Shown: piece after piece, positions 48,949-57,885 of the stretch
Position numbering within the stretch: the stretch's first letter is position 1
Layout: every line of letters starts with the position of its first letter
DNA from: Cyclobacteriaceae bacterium
GTDB lineage: Bacteria > Bacteroidota > Bacteroidia > Cytophagales > Cyclobacteriaceae
Reading direction: 5' to 3'
NCBI GenBank assembly: GCA_019638355.1
Contig: JAHBTY010000006.1
Location: 347,911-411,910 of the forward strand
Length of the DNA stretch: 64,000 nucleotides
The notes under the pieces: generated by a model
Databases searched by the model: none
Told to the model about the DNA's origin: nothing
What the model saw: the letters and a program-made list of their open reading frames with translations, nothing else
Translations under genes and position numbers: made by a program

Positions 48949-49581
48949 ATGTCTGAAACAGAATCGCAAATTTCGCTCTTCACCTCCGATAAAAAACTAA
49001 CCTTCATCACCCTGTGCCTGCTTTCGGTATTGTTGCTTTATGTAAAGAAAGATTTCATAGAAAACGAAACCGCAGCCTTTGAGTTTCTGCAAGATCGCCC
49101 CGAAGGCATGATTTTGCGCGCTATCAGCGCACTACAATTTTTTTCAATTCCCATTGTTTATCTGTGGAAGTTTACGGTAATCGGATTTATAATTTGGGTG
49201 GGGTGCTTCACATTTGGGTTTCGCATAACGTTTACCCAATGCTGGAGTGTGGTAATGGCGGCCGAGTTTATTTTTTTGTTGGCCGAGTTGGTTAAAATAG
49301 GTTGGTTCATGTTTGTAGATACCGACCCCTCCTGGGCCGAGGTAAAAGCATTTTACCCGCTTTCGCTGATGCAGGTTGCCGATTATGAAACAATTGATAA
49401 ACGATATGCGTACCCGTTGCGCGCGCTTAGTCTGTTCGAAATCGGGTACGTATTTATTCTGGTAAACGGAGTACATCATTTTGCAAGGCGCGAAAAACAA
49501 TCGGCCTGGTGGATCGTTTCTACTTCTTACATACTCATTTTCGCCTTGTGGCTGGTGTTTTACATTATTGTGTATAAATAG
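48949..49581 (+). CDS. Five- or six-helix membrane protein of unknown function
   Basis: 210 residues from MSETESQISLFTS; frames upstream of this ATG overlap the divergent TPR gene. Helices include LTFITLCLLSVLLLYV, FTVIGFIIWVGCFTFGF, CWSVVMAAEFIFLLAELVKI, ALSLFEIGYVFILVNGV and WWIVSTSYILIFALWLVFYI. A possible -7 box TACTTTCG lies about 10 bases before the ATG. No family recognised with certainty. Confidence 0.8.
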   Translation: MSETESQISLFTSDKKLTFITLCLLSVLLLYVKKDFIENETAAFEFLQDRPEGMILRAISALQFFSIPIVYLWKFTVIGFIIWVGCFTFGFRITFTQCWSVVMAAEFIFLLAELVKIGWFMFVDTDPSWAEVKAFYPLSLMQVADYETIDKRYAYPLRALSLFEIGYVFILVNGVHHFARREKQSAWWIVSTSYILIFALWLVFYIIVYK

Positions 49582-49583
49582 GC

Positions 49584-49657
49584 TTGGGGTATCAGGAATT
49601 GGGGATTTGGTATTTGGAAATACTATTCTAAATAAGGCCCAATGCCTGATACCCAAT
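49584..49657. repeat. Imperfect inverted repeat of TATCAGG/ATTGGG words
   Basis: Arms 49584-49603 and 49638-49657 are 20 bp, with a shared GGTATCAGG core and few mismatches. The right flank (to 49688) keeps repeating variants of CCTAATGCC and CCCAATACC. It lies between the membrane-protein gene and the DUF2723 gene and may be a transcript end, though there is no T-run. Confidence 0.7.
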
Positions 49658-49732
49658 ACCTAATTTCCTAATGCCTAATACCTAAATATTACTATTTTCG
49701 CCCTTTCAATTTCCAACAAGAACATAAGTACT

Positions 49733-52720
49733 ATGAATTTTCAGAAGGCAAATAACATTACGGGTTGGTTTGTGTTTGGCGCGGCCTTGCTTACCTATTG
49801 GCTAACCATGGAAGAAACCGCCAGTTATTGGGATTGCGGGGAGTTTATTGCCGTTTCGTATAAACTTCAGGTGCCACACCCACCTGGGGCACCGTTGTTT
49901 CTGCTAATGGGCCGCGTGTTTTCTTTTTTGGCCTTAGGCGATGTTACCAAAGTTGCTTACTGGATCAACTTTATGAGTGTACTGGCCAGTGCATTTACTA
50001 TTCTGTTTTTATTCTGGTCAATAACCTTGTTTGGACGTAAAATGATGGCTCTGAAAAACGATGCCGAAATTTCAGGCACTAATATTTGGGTATTGATGGG
50101 TGCCGGTTTGGTTGGTTCGTTGGCTTACACCTTCTCCGATTCGTTCTGGTTCTCGGCTGTAGAGGCCGAAGTGTATGCCATGTCATCGTTCTTTACTGCA
50201 TTTGTGGTATGGGGTATTTTAAAGTGGGATGTGATTGAGGACGAAAGCAAAGCTAATCGCTGGTTGTTACTGATGGCCTACATGGTTGGGCTTTCAATTG
50301 GAGTTCACTTGCTTAACCTGGTAGCCTTGCCGGCACTAGGTCTTATCTATTATTTCAAAAAATTTAAAACCACCGTTTGGGGTGTAATTGCTGCTCTGGC
50401 CATAAGCGGGGGGCTGGTTTTATTTATCAACGATTTTATCGTGCCCGGCCTTCCTACTATAGCCGGCCATTTCGAAGTATTTTTTGTAAACACCCTAGGG
50501 TTATTCTTTGGCTCAGGAGCGCTCATCTTTTTCTTATTGTTAATTGGTGGGTTGGCATACGGAATATATACTACCCAAAAACAAGGTCGCGTGGTATTAA
50601 ATACATTTTTATTAGCCACCGCATTTATCTTAATTGGTTATGCTTCTTACACAACAGTGCTGATTCGTTCTAACTACGATACCCTTATTAACGAAAATGC
50701 GCCCAAAGATGTAATGAGTTTTATACGCTACCTGAAACGCGAACAGTACGGTAGCCGACCACTTTTGTACGGAGCCTACTTTACCGGCCGCCCCATCGAT
50801 ATTAAATATGGTGCCCCCATCTATACCAAAGGCAAAGACAAGTACGAAATCAGCGACCGCAAATTCTCATACGTATATGAGCCTGGTTCGCAAACAATTT
50901 TGCCGCGCGCGTGGAGTTCCGATCAGGCACAAGCCTATAAAAATGTAATGGGTTTACGAACCTATAAAGATGCACAAGGCAAAGAGCAGATTGCACAACC
51001 TACGTTTGCTCAAAACCTGGGCTTTATGTTTCAACACCAGATTGGTACCATGTACATGCGCTACTTCATGTGGAATTTTGCCGGCAGAGAAAGCGATGAG
51101 CAAGGTGCCGATTGGTTAAGCCCGATAGGAGCAGCCAAAGATGTACCGGCAGCATTGGCAAACAACAAAGGCCGCAATAATTTTTTTATGATTCCTTTTG
51201 TATTGGGACTGATTGGTATGTTTTTCCAATTTGTAAAAGACACTAAAAACTTCTCGGTAGTGGCACTGCTGTTCGTAATGCTGGGTGTAGCAATCGTGGT
51301 GTACCTGAACTCCCCACCTACTGAGCCCCGCGAGCGCGATTACATTTATGCCGGTTCGTATTATGCTTATGCCTTCTGGATAGGATTTGCTGTAATTGGT
51401 TTATACGAATTGTTTTCATCGTTTATAAAAAATGGAAGAATAGCGGCCATTACCGCCTCGCTAATAGGTTTAACAGCACCCGCTATTATGGCTGCCGAAG
51501 GCTGGGACGATCACAACCGCTCTAACCGGTACTTCTCTGTTGATTCGGCCCACAACTACCTTAACTCGTGCGATCCGCAAGCAGTTATTTATACCGGTGG
51601 CGATAACGATACCTTCCCGCTTTGGTATGCACAGGAAGTAGAAGGCAACCGCACCGACATGCGTGCAGTGGTTTTGAGTTATTACAATACCGATTGGTAC
51701 ATTGAACAAACCATGCGTAAGGCATACGAATCAGAACCAATACCTTACACACTCACAAAACATCAATATCGCCAGGGTGGCCCGAACGATTACCTGATGT
51801 ATGCCGACTTCAAATTAAAAAGCATTGATGCGAAAGAGTTTATTACGCTACTTTCAAAAGACTATGCACAGTTACGCGATGATGATCGCAACCTGGTACC
51901 CAGCCGGATATTTACACTCAACATCGATAAAGAAGACTTGCGTGCACGCGGCATTATTCCACAACGATTGGATAGTCTGCTCGTAGATCAGATGCAGATC
52001 AGATTATTGAAGAACACGTTGGAGAAAAAAGACCTTGCTATTCTGGATTTTTTGGTAACCAACAACTGGGAACGGCCCATTTATCTTAACCAAACATCGC
52101 TTTCGCAGATTAACATAGATTTAAGTCCGTACGCAGTGCAAGAAGGTAACGCCTATCGGATTTTACCGGTTCGTAATCCACGCAACGATCGGGAGTACCT
52201 GGTAGATACCAACAAGGCTTTTGATAACATGATTAACAAATTCCGTTACCGCGAATTGGATAACGAAAAGGTTTATTACAGCGAAGATTATCGCAATTTT
52301 GTATTAAACCACCGCAGCGCACTCAACTCGCTTGCCGAAGCCTTAATAGATGAAAGCCAAATGGAGAAAGCCAATACTGTATTGGAATTTTCGCTTACCA
52401 AAATGCCCGACCGTGTAATTCCATACGATCATACCACCGCTACTACGGTAGATTTATTATTCCAGGTAGGGCAAAAAGAAAAAGCAACTGAAATTGCTAA
52501 CCTGTTGGGCGACCGGGCCCTGGAAATGGCCGATTACCTGATTACTGAAAACTATGGCTTAACACAGGAGCTACGTAGAAATATTTTTATTCTTAATTCG
52601 CTGCAACAAACGCTGTACGAAAACGGAGACATGGAGTTGGGCAAAAAGTATGAAGATGCCTTTAACAGTTTGCTGGCTCGCTTACAAATTGGTGGTGCTG
52701 CAGATAGAGGAGATTATTGA
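49733..52720 (+). CDS. DUF2723 membrane protein (GT-C-like O-mannosyltransferase family)
   Basis: 995 residues. The N-terminal DUF2723 region has about ten helices and the motif ASYWDCGEFIAVSYKLQVPH PPG (residues 27-48), whose DCGE acid pair suits a GT-C active site. A second hydrophobic block ends in PPTEPRERDYIYAGSYYAYA. A soluble C-terminal part (about 600-995) includes YTGGDNDTFPLWYAQE and TPR-like helices. The family is homologous to the human TMEM260 O-mannosyltransferase. In Bacteroidota it may glycosylate secreted proteins, by inference. Confidence 0.88.
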   Translation: MNFQKANNITGWFVFGAALLTYWLTMEETASYWDCGEFIAVSYKLQVPHPPGAPLFLLMGRVFSFLALGDVTKVAYWINFMSVLASAFTILFLFWSITLFGRKMMALKNDAEISGTNIWVLMGAGLVGSLAYTFSDSFWFSAVEAEVYAMSSFFTAFVVWGILKWDVIEDESKANRWLLLMAYMVGLSIGVHLLNLVALPALGLIYYFKKFKTTVWGVIAALAISGGLVLFINDFIVPGLPTIAGHFEVFFVNTLGLFFGSGALIFFLLLIGGLAYGIYTTQKQGRVVLNTFLLATAFILIGYASYTTVLIRSNYDTLINENAPKDVMSFIRYLKREQYGSRPLLYGAYFTGRPIDIKYGAPIYTKGKDKYEISDRKFSYVYEPGSQTILPRAWSSDQAQAYKNVMGLRTYKDAQGKEQIAQPTFAQNLGFMFQHQIGTMYMRYFMWNFAGRESDEQGADWLSPIGAAKDVPAALANNKGRNNFFMIPFVLGLIGMFFQFVKDTKNFSVVALLFVMLGVAIVVYLNSPPTEPRERDYIYAGSYYAYAFWIGFAVIGLYELFSSFIKNGRIAAITASLIGLTAPAIMAAEGWDDHNRSNRYFSVDSAHNYLNSCDPQAVIYTGGDNDTFPLWYAQEVEGNRTDMRAVVLSYYNTDWYIEQTMRKAYESEPIPYTLTKHQYRQGGPNDYLMYADFKLKSIDAKEFITLLSKDYAQLRDDDRNLVPSRIFTLNIDKEDLRARGIIPQRLDSLLVDQMQIRLLKNTLEKKDLAILDFLVTNNWERPIYLNQTSLSQINIDLSPYAVQEGNAYRILPVRNPRNDREYLVDTNKAFDNMINKFRYRELDNEKVYYSEDYRNFVLNHRSALNSLAEALIDESQMEKANTVLEFSLTKMPDRVIPYDHTTATTVDLLFQVGQKEKATEIANLLGDRALEMADYLITENYGLTQELRRNIFILNSLQQTLYENGDMELGKKYEDAFNSLLARLQIGGAADRGDY

Positions 52721-52762
52721 TTTGAACTTTGTTCCGCTCTATATGAGATACAATTTACATAG

Positions 52763-52787
52763 AAGGTGGCTCTTGCTGGGCCATCTT
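52763..52787 (+). terminator. Possible terminator after the DUF2723 gene
   Basis: AAGGTGGC / GCCATCTT pair with one G-U and a 9-base loop, followed by ATTTA. The T-run is weak. Confidence 0.4.
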
Positions 52788-52888
52788 ATTTAAACAGACC
52801 TTAACTTCTATTAGCAGGCTGCTGCTTCGGAGAAAATGAAAAGATTGTTTCCTAACGGTAGCCTTTTGAAGCGGTGCAGTGGGTGAGA

Positions 52889-53665
52889 TTATTTTCGAAC
52901 TATTAAAAACAAATCCAGCGCAATTGTTGCATCATCTACTAATAAATAATCTTCGTGGCGAATACGGGCCACCAGTTCGTCTGATGCATGCTTTAACTTA
53001 TTACGATTGAGTCGGTTCATAAACTCGTAAGGAACCCGCAACCACGATGCCGGCAACCGGTACTGCAGGTTAAACACATCCCAACGCATCAGCCGCGCAA
53101 CTGATTTTTTATTGCGTTCATAATACTCCATAACACTGGTGTTTCCACCAACGCCTTTCATGGTTACATCCTGAAAGTACTTTTTAGCTAATTGTGTTAA
53201 TTCACCAGCCGTGTATTCGCGCACGTGCCAGGGATTCCGCGAAAGCGAAAGCGGACGATTGGGTGTAGTTAGCAAGGCAACTCCGCCAGGCTTTAACACA
53301 CGATGTATTTCTTCTAAAAACAGGCTGTCGTCTTCAATGTGTTCAATTACCTGAAAGCTCACCACCGAATCAAAACTGTTATCAGCAAAAACCGAGAGTG
53401 GTGGAATATTGCCACTGTGAAATACCGCATGCGGATATTTTTTTTTCAACCCGGCAATTACAGGGGCAATCTTATCAATAGCGGTATAGTGCTTTACTAC
53501 CGGTAACAGCCAATCAATACCACGACCTTCGCCACAACCTACTTCCAGCAGGTTGCCCGAAACAAATTGCGGAGCCAACACGTAGGCTTTTAATAAGCGT
53601 TGGTGAATTGGATTATCGGAAGGAATAGATTCAGAAGTTATTTCAGTAGTGTAAACCGAGGCCAT
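52889..53665 (-). CDS. Class I SAM-dependent methyltransferase
   Basis: 258 residues. Motif I LLEVGCGEGRGIDWLLPVVK, then FHSGNIPPLSVFADNSFDSV, SFQVIEHIEDDSLFLEEIHR and KPGGVALLTTPNRPLSLSRN. This is a UbiE/Methyltransf_11 type fold. Substrate unknown. It is divergent from the GWxTD gene; the 102-base gap has no clear operator. Confidence 0.9.
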   Translation of the reverse strand: MASVYTTEITSESIPSDNPIHQRLLKAYVLAPQFVSGNLLEVGCGEGRGIDWLLPVVKHYTAIDKIAPVIAGLKKKYPHAVFHSGNIPPLSVFADNSFDSVVSFQVIEHIEDDSLFLEEIHRVLKPGGVALLTTPNRPLSLSRNPWHVREYTAGELTQLAKKYFQDVTMKGVGGNTSVMEYYERNKKSVARLMRWDVFNLQYRLPASWLRVPYEFMNRLNRNKLKHASDELVARIRHEDYLLVDDATIALDLFLIVRK

Positions 53666-53767
53666 TCAAAAAAAATATGGGTCAAAAATAACGTAATCTA
53701 TCAGAATTATCGTTTTAACTTTAACACGAAACAAGTTGTTTACTAAATCAGTAAGTAGTTTTTAAGT

Positions 53768-54937
53768 ATGAGCGAGATGAAGAAACTTTTTTTATACCTG
53801 TTTTTTTTAGCACCTGTTATTGCACTTACACAGCCTATTACCGGTTTAAACTTCAGAGAGTGGTACAACCCCGATGCTGAAATTGCTGTAACCTTTTCTA
53901 TTGCCCGTTTAACCGATCGGGTTGTGGTAGATTATACCATCGATGCCCGGCAACAACCTATATCGAAATACTCCATTGTGTGGGAACGCAGAGAAACGTA
54001 CACCCAGCGCGATGGAAACCTGCTCACAGAATCGCCCACAATTATTTCCGAAACCGAAAAACAAAAACAAGGTAGCTGGATATTTTCGCCCTCCGCCACA
54101 GCGTGGCTGCTGGTAGTAAAGGTAACCAATACAGAAAGTAAAACCACGTGGACCTACTTTCGGCAGATTGATCCGAAATACCCGCAAATCGGGTGGCTGG
54201 AAAATGTTAATAATAAAGTCAACAGCAAGTTTATTGCTATAAAAAATTCCTATCAGGTAAAACCAGAAGGCTCCACGCCCTTGTTTGTATCGGTTTATTA
54301 CAACGACTTTAAGCCGGCCACACCGCCCTTTGCCGAACAAGCTGAAGCCACCGATCGGTTTATGTTTTATGATTCTACTTTTCGGTTGGCTGCAGGGGCA
54401 ACCTTTGCACCACAAAAACAAGGTGTGTATTTAATTCAGCGCGATACCAATGCAGCCGAAGGCTTTGCTTATTTGGGCGTTAACGATATCTATCCGAAGT
54501 TCTCGTCAATTACCGATTTGACCCAACCCTTATTATATGTTACCACAGGCGAAGAATATACTGAGTTGATGCGAGCCGGCACCGACAAAGCAAAGTTTGA
54601 TAAAATAATATTGGATATAACGGGCGATCGCGATCGGGCTAAAAATTTTATGCGCAGTTATTTCAGAAGAGTGGAGTTGGCTAATATTTATTTTACATCG
54701 TACAAGCACGGTTGGAAAACAGATAAAGGCATGGTTTATCTTATTTTTGGTTTGCCCGATGAAGTGAGTGTGAATGATGGAACCGAAACCTGGTATTACA
54801 AAAACACACGCACCCGGTTTACATTTGTAAAGCGGGGCAGCGTGTATGATCCTCACCACTATGTGCTGCTGCGCGACAAGCGCTTTTCTGAAACCTGGTT
54901 TAGCACCATTGACCTATGGCGAAAGAGCCGGTTTTAA
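53768..54937 (+). CDS. GWxTD domain protein
   Basis: 389 residues; the inner ATG (53777, MKKLFLYLFFLAPVIALTQP) gives a cleaner signal peptide and may be the real start. The C-terminal domain has FTSYKHGWKTDKGMVYLIFG followed by LPDEVSVNDGTETWYYK, the GWxTD signature. Such proteins occur in Bacteroidota and Acidobacteria and are secreted to the periplasm; their role is unknown. Followed by rlmB after 38 bases, which holds a promoter. Confidence 0.9.
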   Translation: MSEMKKLFLYLFFLAPVIALTQPITGLNFREWYNPDAEIAVTFSIARLTDRVVVDYTIDARQQPISKYSIVWERRETYTQRDGNLLTESPTIISETEKQKQGSWIFSPSATAWLLVVKVTNTESKTTWTYFRQIDPKYPQIGWLENVNNKVNSKFIAIKNSYQVKPEGSTPLFVSVYYNDFKPATPPFAEQAEATDRFMFYDSTFRLAAGATFAPQKQGVYLIQRDTNAAEGFAYLGVNDIYPKFSSITDLTQPLLYVTTGEEYTELMRAGTDKAKFDKIILDITGDRDRAKNFMRSYFRRVELANIYFTSYKHGWKTDKGMVYLIFGLPDEVSVNDGTETWYYKNTRTRFTFVKRGSVYDPHHYVLLRDKRFSETWFSTIDLWRKSRF

Positions 54938-54961
54938 CAGTGCTACAAAATGATACCTTTG
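54931..54961 (+). promoter_or_regulatory. Predicted rlmB promoter
   Basis: TACCTTTG (54954-54961) is a perfect -7 box, the same as in the two ribosomal promoters. The -33 position has only GTTTT, 18-19 bases upstream. The ATG follows 14 bases later, so the leader is very short. Confidence 0.55.
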
Positions 54962-54975
54962 CCTAAATTTTTTTC

Positions 54976-55716
54976 ATGGACAAATCGGAAATGATTTTTG
55001 GAACCCGGGCTGTAATGGAAGCCATTCGTGCAGGGCGCGAAATTGAAAAGGTTTTTGTACAGGCTGGTTTGAATAATGATCTGATCAAAGAATTGATTCA
55101 GGTAGCCAAAAGCAAAGGTGTTCCGTTTACGTTTGTGCCGCAGGCAAAGCTCAACCGGCTTTCAACAAAAAATCACCAGGGTGTAATTTGCTTGTTGGCA
55201 ACAGTAAGTTATGCTAACCTGGAAGGAATAATAGATAAAGCTTACCAGGAAGGACGCGAGCCGTTTCTCTTGATTGTAGATCGGGTAACCGATGTACGCA
55301 ACTTTGGTGCGTTGGCACGCACGGCCGAGTGTGCCGGGCTTGATGCCATTGTTATGGGCGATAGCGGCAATGCACCCATTACAGGCGATGCTATGAAAAC
55401 TTCGGCCGGGGCGTTGAGTCATTTGCCGGTATGCCGGGAAAAAGATATAAAGAAGGCGATCCGGTTTTTAAAAGAGAATGGAATTCAGATTATTGCCTGT
55501 ACCGAAAAAGCCAGCGATCTGTTGTACGATATGGATCTGAACACACCACTTGCGTTGATGGTTGGTTCAGAAGAAGATGGCATTTCGCCTCAGTTGCTAA
55601 AAGATGCCGACAGACTGGCTAAAATCCCGATGAGTGGAAAAATAAGTTCGCTCAATGTTTCGGTGGCTGCAGGCATTTCAATTTATGAGGCTGTTCGGCA
55701 AAAGCGAAAGCCTTAG
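54976..55716 (+). CDS. rlmB: 23S rRNA (guanosine-2'-O)-methyltransferase RlmB
   Basis: 246 residues, SpoU/TrmH (SPOUT) family. The N-terminal substrate-binding domain starts MIFGTRAVMEAIRAGREIEK. The SPOUT motifs are DRVTDVRNFGALARTAECAG, LALMVGSEEDGISPQLL and IPMSGKISSLNVSVAAGISI, the knot that binds SAM. It methylates G2251 in the P loop in E. coli. Confidence 0.93.
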   Translation: MDKSEMIFGTRAVMEAIRAGREIEKVFVQAGLNNDLIKELIQVAKSKGVPFTFVPQAKLNRLSTKNHQGVICLLATVSYANLEGIIDKAYQEGREPFLLIVDRVTDVRNFGALARTAECAGLDAIVMGDSGNAPITGDAMKTSAGALSHLPVCREKDIKKAIRFLKENGIQIIACTEKASDLLYDMDLNTPLALMVGSEEDGISPQLLKDADRLAKIPMSGKISSLNVSVAAGISIYEAVRQKRKP

Positions 55717-55756
55717 AGATCACATCCACACAATAGCGCGATAAGCTATTTACATG

Positions 55757-56833
55757 CTACAGATAATCGTTGCCGTTACTTTTTGCTTTTAAATCGTTAA
55801 CAAACCTGCGGAATAATTCCTCCTTTTCCTTTTCGCACACAATAAATACGTTATCGAATGCACCAATCAGGTAGCCGTTTAGCCCCTGTGCCACAATCAA
55901 TTTATCTTTCGGGCCTTTTATTACGCTATTGCGTGTTTCGTAAATAAGCGCTTCACCACTTATAGCGTTGTTGTTTTCGTCTTTAACAGAGTTATCGTAT
56001 AGCGAATTCCAAGAGCCCAGGTCGGACCACGCAAAATTACTAAGCCACACATACACATTGTCGGCCTTTTCCATGATGCCATAATCGATGGAAATATTTT
56101 TTGTTTGAGCGTAGGCACTCTGCAGCGCTTCTTTTTCAGATGGTGTATTAAACTGCACCGAGGCCTCATCAAAAACTTCCGACATTTCGGGCAAATGTTT
56201 TTGAAATGCCTGTAGTATTGCTTTCACTCCCCACACAAAAATTCCGGCATTCCACAGAAAGTCGCCACTTTGTAAAAAAGTTTTGGCCAATGCTAATTCG
56301 GGTTTTTCAGTAAAGGTTTTTACTTTCTTCAGCGCATGTTTGCCATCCAGGTATTGAATGTATCCATAGCCGGTTTCGGGGCGTGTAGGCTTAATACCCA
56401 GCGTAATCAGTTTGTCCTGATCTTGTGCTTTTTCCAAACACTTTAAAATGGTTTGTTGAAAATCAGCTTCGTTCAGTATCAAATGATCGGAAGGGCTAAC
56501 CACTACCACAGCATGGGGATTTAATTTGTTGATTTTGTGGCTGGCAAAGGCAATACACGGAGCTGTGTTTTTGCGCATAGGTTCGGTAAGCACCTGATGC
56601 GGTGCAAGCCCCGGTAGTTGTTGCCGTGTAATGGCCTCGTGTTCTTCGTTGGTAACAACCAAAATATTTTCAGGTGGACAGAGCGGCAAAAACCGCTCGT
56701 AACTTGATTGCAACAACGTTTTTCCGGTTCCCAATACATCTAAAAATTGCTTGGGCCTGCTGTTGCGGCTATACGGCCAAAAACGGGTGCCTACACCCCC
56801 CGCCATCAGCACTACATAAAGATTTTTATTCAT
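55757..56833 (-). CDS. Mannose-1-phosphate guanylyltransferase
   Basis: 358 residues. Signature LMAGGVGTRFWPYSRNSRPK QFL (residues 10-32), then VVVVSPSDHLI, FTEKPELALAKTFLQSGDFL WNAGIFVW and the late FAWSDLGSWNSLYD. It makes GDP-mannose. The isomerase domain of bifunctional ManC is absent, so phosphomannose isomerase must be elsewhere. It could feed the glycan genes and the DUF2723 protein. Read with or after the KpsF-type gene, 23 bases apart. Confidence 0.93.
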   Translation of the reverse strand: MNKNLYVVLMAGGVGTRFWPYSRNSRPKQFLDVLGTGKTLLQSSYERFLPLCPPENILVVTNEEHEAITRQQLPGLAPHQVLTEPMRKNTAPCIAFASHKINKLNPHAVVVVSPSDHLILNEADFQQTILKCLEKAQDQDKLITLGIKPTRPETGYGYIQYLDGKHALKKVKTFTEKPELALAKTFLQSGDFLWNAGIFVWGVKAILQAFQKHLPEMSEVFDEASVQFNTPSEKEALQSAYAQTKNISIDYGIMEKADNVYVWLSNFAWSDLGSWNSLYDNSVKDENNNAISGEALIYETRNSVIKGPKDKLIVAQGLNGYLIGAFDNVFIVCEKEKEELFRRFVNDLKAKSNGNDYL

Positions 56834-56856
56834 AATCCCCCTGGGATATTTTTTAA

Positions 56857-57825
56857 TTATACAATTCCTTCTTTTAACAAATCGTGCAGGTGAATAAAAC
56901 CTGCTACCTGCTTGCCATGTACTACCACTAACTGCGAAATGCTGTTTTCCTGCATCATCTGCAAAGCCTTTACAGCAAACTCAGTTTTATCAATAGTTTT
57001 AGGTGTGCGCGTCATAATATCGGCTGCTTTTATTGTTGCAATATTACTTTCTTTTTGCAGCATCCTTCGCAGGTCGCCATCGGTAATAATTCCGATCAGA
57101 TCAGACGCATCGTTTACAACAGCCGTTGCACCTAATCGTTTAGATGAAATTTCGATAATCACATCGCGCAACAGCGTATCGGGTTTAACCCGCGGAAGTT
57201 GATTGTTGGAAATTACATCTTCTACTTTGAGATAAAGTTGTTTACCCAATGCACCTCCGGGATGGTATTGGGCAAAATCTTCGCTCGAAAAATCGCGTAG
57301 TTCCAGTAAGCAAATTGCCAGGGCATCGCCCATGGCCAGATGTGCAGTGGTACTGGTAGTGGGGGCCAGGTTATTGGGGCAAGCCTCTTCGCCAATAGTG
57401 GCATTCAAAACATAATCGGCATGCTGAGCCAGGTAAGAGTTTTTGTTACTTACCAGCGCAACCAATTTAGAACCTCTTCGCTTCAGCAACGGAACTAACA
57501 CTTTTATTTCGGGGGTATTTCCACTCTTGGAAAGACAAATAACAATGTCGTTGGTTTGAATCATACCCAGGTCGCCATGGATGGCATCGGCAGCGTGCAT
57601 AAACAAAGCCGGAGTACCGGTTGAGTTAAGAGTGGCTACTATTTTACTGGCTATGATTGCACTTTTACCAATGCCCGTTAGGACAACCCGGCCCTTGCAT
57701 TGAATGATTTCCCTTACGCATGCCTCGAAATCGTTGTCGATATAATTAGTCAGATTTTCTACTGCCTTAGCCTCATTTATTAGTACAGCTTTAGCGATTT
57801 GTGAAATATTTTTTGTTATATTCAA
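56857..57825 (-). CDS. KpsF/GutQ-type D-arabinose-5-phosphate isomerase
   Basis: 322 residues. SIS domain (about 1-190): RVVLTGIGKSAIIASKIVAT, HAADAIHGDLGMI and CLSKSGNTPEIKVLVP. Two CBS motifs follow (about 205-320; GATAVVNDASDLIGIITDGD LRR and ISQLVVVHGKQVAGFIHLHD). The enzyme makes arabinose-5-phosphate for Kdo, hence the LPS inner core. It is divergent from recQ. Confidence 0.93.
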   Translation of the reverse strand: MNITKNISQIAKAVLINEAKAVENLTNYIDNDFEACVREIIQCKGRVVLTGIGKSAIIASKIVATLNSTGTPALFMHAADAIHGDLGMIQTNDIVICLSKSGNTPEIKVLVPLLKRRGSKLVALVSNKNSYLAQHADYVLNATIGEEACPNNLAPTTSTTAHLAMGDALAICLLELRDFSSEDFAQYHPGGALGKQLYLKVEDVISNNQLPRVKPDTLLRDVIIEISSKRLGATAVVNDASDLIGIITDGDLRRMLQKESNIATIKAADIMTRTPKTIDKTEFAVKALQMMQENSISQLVVVHGKQVAGFIHLHDLLKEGIV

Positions 57826-57885
57826 TGGTTGAAACAGTTAACGAAAGTTCAAAGATAAGTAAATCAAAATTTTATAAGCGATACC

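Noticed and set aside
49144-49656. Open frame of 170 codons on the minus strand over the membrane-protein gene
   Set aside because: Rich in Lys, Pro and His with no hydrophobic pattern or motif, while the plus-strand frame gives clear membrane helices.
53909-54421. Open frame of 170 codons on the minus strand inside the GWxTD gene
   Set aside because: No recognisable domain; it lies fully inside a well-supported gene with a signal peptide and conserved C-terminus.
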